The notes beneath the pieces were generated by a model. It was not told the DNA's origin. It made no database searches and was given only the letters and a program-made list of their open reading frames with translations. A stretch of DNA of 16,627 nucleotides from Lentzea aerocolonigenes (GTDB lineage Bacteria; Actinomycetota; Actinomycetes; Mycobacteriales; Pseudonocardiaceae), in contig NZ_JYJG01000211.1 in assembly GCF_000955955.1 (NCBI RefSeq), positions 1-16,627 on the forward strand, given 5' to 3'. A program made the translations under genes and the position numbers. This document shows, piece after piece, positions 14,423-16,627 of this stretch (the first letter of the stretch is position 1; the number at the start of each line of letters is the position of its first letter).

Positions 14423-15910
14423 ATGGTCCAGGTGGGTGACATCACGGCCGTGCTGGGCATCGGCGCAGCCGTACTGCTGATCTCCGTGATCGCGGTGCGG
14501 GTGTCGATCCGGCTCGGCCTGCCCTCGTTGTTGCTGTACCTGGGCATCGGCGTGGTCCTCGGTGAGTCGGTGTTCGGCATCAAGTTCGACGACGCCGACC
14601 TGACGCAGTCTCTCGGCATCGCGGCCCTCGTGCTGATCCTGACCGAGGGCGGGCTCACAACCCGTTGGCAGGCGGTGAAGAGCTCGCTGTGGCTGGGCGT
14701 CGCTCTGTCCACTGTGGCCGTTGCGGTCAGCGTCGCGGTCACCGGCACGGCGTTGCACTTCCTGCTCGGCCTCGACTGGCGGATGGCGTTGCTGTGGGGC
14801 GCGGTGCTGTCGTCCACGGACGCGGCGGCCGTGTTCAGCGTGCTGCGGTCATTAGGCGTGGGGGCGCGGCTCACGGGCGCGCTCGAACTCGAATCAGGCC
14901 TCAACGACGCCCCGGTCTACATCGCCGTGGTGTTGCTGGCGTCCTCGGACAAGATCTCGTGGACCGCGCCGTTGCTGGTGCTCTACGAACTCGCGGCGGG
15001 CGCGTTGATCGGCGTGCTGCTCGGCGTTTTCGGTGCGGCGGCGCTGAGACGTGCGGCGCTGCCCTCGACCGGTCTCTACCCGCTCGCCACCGTCGCGGTG
15101 TGCGTGATCGCTTACACCGCAGGCGATCTGGTGCACGCGTCCGGCTTCCTCGCCGTCTACGTCGCCGCTCTGGCGCTCGGCAACGCCCGCCTGCCGCACC
15201 GCGCCGACACCCTCTCGTTCGCGGAGGGGCTGGGATGGCTCGCCCAGATCGGGCTCTTCGTCTTACTCGGCCTGTACGCCTCGCCGTCGCGGCTGCTCGA
15301 CGCGCTGGTGCCCGCGCTGATCGCCGGGGTGGTGCTGACGTTCGTGGCGCGGCCGTTGTCGGTGGTGCTGGCGTCGTTGCCGTTCAAGGTGCCGTGGCGG
15401 GAGCAGGCGTTCCTCTCCTGGTCAGGACTGCGCGGTGCGGTGCCGATCGTGTTCGCGCTGATCCCGTTGATCCAGGGCGTCGAGGGTGCGCGCGAACTGG
15501 TCGACGCGGTGTTCGTGCTGGTCATCGTGCTGACGGTGGTGCAGGGAACGACGCTGCCGTTCCTCGCGCGGCGGCTCGGGCTGGTGAACCTGCACGAGGC
15601 GCAGGAGGTGCAGGTCGACTCCTCGCCGTTGGACGAGCTGGGCGCCGAACTGCTGCAGGTGCACATCCAGCGCGGGTCGAAGCTGCACGGCGTCTACATG
15701 ACCGAGCTGCGGCTGCCGAGCGGCGCCACGGTGAGCCTCGTGGTGCGGTCGGGAAAGAGTTTCACGCCACAGCCGACGACCCGGCTGCAGGTCGACGACC
15801 AGTTGCTCATCGTGACCACCGAAGAAGCGCGCGATGCCGCTGAGCGGCGCATACGTGCCGTGGACCGGGCTGGCCGCTACGCACGGTGGAAGGGTGAGAC
15901 GGGCGACTAG
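14423..15910 (+). CDS. CPA1-type potassium/proton antiporter with TrkA_C domain
   Basis: A 495-residue NhaP2/CvrA-type K+/H+ antiporter. About twelve to thirteen membrane helices fill residues 5-385. The transport core is visible as SSTDAAAVFSVLR with D133 and LESGLNDAP with N161-D162, the cation/proton-binding residues of this superfamily. GLRGAVPIVFALIP lies in a late helix. A cytoplasmic TrkA_C (RCK_C) regulatory domain spans about 403-485 (LLQVHIQRGSKLHGVYMTELRLPSGATVSLVVR...LQVDDQLLIVTT). It exports K+ and helps pH and osmotic balance. The start is ATG 14423, with the weak purine run GGTGGTGA upstream. It is a single-gene unit facing away from the peptidase. Confidence 0.9.
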   Translation: MVQVGDITAVLGIGAAVLLISVIAVRVSIRLGLPSLLLYLGIGVVLGESVFGIKFDDADLTQSLGIAALVLILTEGGLTTRWQAVKSSLWLGVALSTVAVAVSVAVTGTALHFLLGLDWRMALLWGAVLSSTDAAAVFSVLRSLGVGARLTGALELESGLNDAPVYIAVVLLASSDKISWTAPLLVLYELAAGALIGVLLGVFGAAALRRAALPSTGLYPLATVAVCVIAYTAGDLVHASGFLAVYVAALALGNARLPHRADTLSFAEGLGWLAQIGLFVLLGLYASPSRLLDALVPALIAGVVLTFVARPLSVVLASLPFKVPWREQAFLSWSGLRGAVPIVFALIPLIQGVEGARELVDAVFVLVIVLTVVQGTTLPFLARRLGLVNLHEAQEVQVDSSPLDELGAELLQVHIQRGSKLHGVYMTELRLPSGATVSLVVRSGKSFTPQPTTRLQVDDQLLIVTTEEARDAAERRIRAVDRAGRYARWKGETGD

Positions 15911-15912
15911 TT

Positions 15913-15925
15913 CTGCCTCCGAGGC
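15913..15925 (+). repeat. Left arm of a 13-base inverted repeat around the SAM-IV region
   Basis: CTGCCTCCGAGGC starts 3 bases after the antiporter stop and is the exact reverse complement of 16120-16132. By itself GCCT/AGGC could form a tiny hairpin followed by TTCT, perhaps a weak terminator. Confidence 0.55.
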
Positions 15926-15970
15926 TTCTCAGCATGTGATCGGGTGTCGACGAGCGCCGAGGGGCTCCGC

Positions 15971-15976
15971 TAACGT
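15971..15976 (+). promoter_or_regulatory. -10 box for the SAM-IV leader
   Basis: TAACGT fits TAnnnT and puts the transcript start at about 15983-15984, exactly where riboswitch helix P1 begins. A -35 such as TCGACG (15947-15952) is possible at 18 bases spacing. Confidence 0.55.
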
Positions 15977-15983
15977 CATCGGC

Positions 15984-16086
15984 AGGTCATGAGAGCCAGC
16001 GTCAAGCCCAAGCTTGCTGGCCGGCAACCCTCCAACCGCGGTGGGGTGCCCTTGGTGAGGACCTGGTCCGGCGCGTGGGGCGCCGG
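15984..16086 (+). promoter_or_regulatory. SAM-IV riboswitch
   Basis: The aptamer matches the actinobacterial SAM-IV pattern. P1 pairs AGGTC (15984-15988) with GACCT (16060-16064). P2 pairs GCCAGC (15995-16000) with GCTGGC (16016-16021), capped by AAGC/GCTT (16004-16015). The conserved CCGGCAACCCTCC core lies at 16021-16033, followed by CCGCGGTGGGGTGCCC and GGTGAGGACC. A 7-bp hairpin, CCGGCGC/GCGCCGG (16068-16086), follows. No terminator with a T run is seen before the gene, so SAM probably reduces translation, perhaps by hiding GGAGG (16125-16129). Confidence 0.9.
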
Positions 16087-16119
16087 TCAAGCGCGGGCCT
16101 TCGCAGAACGGGGCCCCTG

Positions 16120-16132
16120 GCCTCGGAGGCAG
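16120..16132 (+). repeat. Right arm of the 13-base inverted repeat, containing the Shine-Dalgarno
   Basis: GCCTCGGAGGCAG is the reverse complement of 15913-15925 and contains GGAGG (16125-16129), the ribosome-binding site of the aminotransferase gene. GCCT (16120-16123) and AGGC (16127-16130) could also pair locally. Confidence 0.55.
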
Positions 16133-16136
16133 CTCG

Positions 16137-16627
16137 ATGACGCTCGCGATCACCCCTGGCACGGTCACCACGGTTCCGGCTGTCGTCGGCTCTGACCTGC
16201 GCGTTCCGCTCGTCACCGGGGAGCGCGTGACCTATGCGAACCTCGATCACGCGGCATCGGCCCCCTGTCTGCAGGAGGTGCGCGACGCCGTCGACGAGCT
16301 GCTGCCCTGGTACGCCAGCGTGCACCGCGGCGCCGGGTTCGCCTCCCAGGTCTCCACTCGCGTCTACGAGCAGGCGCGGGACCGCATCCGCAAGTTCGTC
16401 GGCGCTCGCTCGTCCGACGCCGTCGTCTTCACCCGCAACACCACCGATTCGCTGAACCTGTTGGCGCGCAGCGTTCCTCGCAACACCGCGGTCGTGCTCT
16501 TCGACAGTGAGCACCACGCTGCTCTGCTGCCGTGGCGCGGGCCGAACGTTCAGCGCATCCCCGCCCCTTCTTCGTCCGGCGCTGCTGTGGTCGCGCTGGA
16601 CCGGGCGTTGGCCGCCGCCCCGGTCGG
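16137..16627 (+). CDS. Class V aminotransferase, cysteine desulfurase-like (5' part)
   Basis: The frame from ATG 16137 stays open to the window edge, giving 163 codons of a longer gene. It encodes the N-terminal part of a PLP-dependent class V aminotransferase/SufS-like enzyme. NLDHAASAP (about 35-43) is the substrate-loop motif, FTRNTTDSLNLLA (about 98-110) matches the family FT-GTT--iN, and SEHHAALLPW (about 123-132) carries the PLP-stacking His of cysteine desulfurases. The PLP lysine and the active-site Cys, if any, lie beyond the window. GGAGG at 16125-16129 sits 7 bases before ATG. Control by the SAM-IV riboswitch links it to sulfur amino-acid metabolism; sulfur release from cysteine is likely but not provable here. 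Confidence 0.85.
   Translation, partial: MTLAITPGTVTTVPAVVGSDLRVPLVTGERVTYANLDHAASAPCLQEVRDAVDELLPWYASVHRGAGFASQVSTRVYEQARDRIRKFVGARSSDAVVFTRNTTDSLNLLARSVPRNTAVVLFDSEHHAALLPWRGPNVQRIPAPSSSGAAVVALDRALAAAPV

Noticed and set aside
14665..15843. 392-codon + strand frame inside the antiporter gene
   Set aside because: Overlaps a clear membrane antiporter in another frame; composition is Arg/Ala/Gly-rich without motifs.
15984..16086. SAM-I (S-box) riboswitch
   Set aside because: The GGTCATGAG...CCGGCAACCCTCC...GTGGGGTGCCC layout with P1 AGGTC/GACCT fits SAM-IV; the SAM-I four-way arrangement is not seen.

Overview
The window is high-GC actinobacterial DNA, most likely from the Pseudonocardiaceae/Actinosynnema-Lentzea-Saccharothrix area. 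This is inferred from the tail of a division (dcw) cluster in the order pgeF, yggS, sepF, yggT, divIVA/wag31, and from the actinobacterial T-box, the SAM-IV riboswitch and the frequent GTG starts. No mobile element, CRISPR array, tRNA or rRNA was seen.

Left part (1-4992, + strand): a small terminator-like hairpin precedes pgeF, which overlaps yggS by GTGA. sepF, yggT and divIVA follow at short spacing: the FtsZ membrane anchor, a small membrane protein and the polar-growth scaffold. The run continues into three less familiar genes: a two-helix membrane protein with a C-terminal His/Cys cluster, an alpha/beta-hydrolase-like protein that appears to lack its catalytic residues and ends in a membrane helix, and a SnoaL-like protein.

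Middle (4976-7028, - strand): a small secreted beta-rich protein overlaps the SnoaL gene tail to tail. Upstream of it lie a SARP/BTAD regulator that stops inside its NB-ARC domain and a DoxX-like membrane protein that overlaps the regulator's start by GTGA.

ileS block (7029-10422): a divergent promoter region, a translational T-box leader with an AUC specifier and a visible Shine-Dalgarno sequestrator, a full-length isoleucyl-tRNA synthetase, and a strong GC-rich terminator hairpin.

Right part (10423-16627): a secreted HAF-like repeat protein behind a promoter resembling the PafBC (RecA-NDp) damage-response motif; a class I methyltransferase; a divergent SRPBCC/TetR pair with two palindromic operators between them; a secreted M28 aminopeptidase; a CPA1-type K+/H+ antiporter with a C-terminal TrkA_C domain; and a SAM-IV riboswitch ahead of a class V aminotransferase (cysteine desulfurase-like) gene cut by the window edge. 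The two convergent gene pairs here end back to back on a shared TGATCA.

Most of the window is conserved housekeeping plus ordinary accessory genes. The best candidates for new biology are the Cys-cluster membrane protein and pseudo-hydrolase beside divIVA, the DoxX/truncated-SARP pair, and the damage-type promoter on a secreted repeat protein. No complete unknown multi-gene defence or biosynthetic system was recognised.
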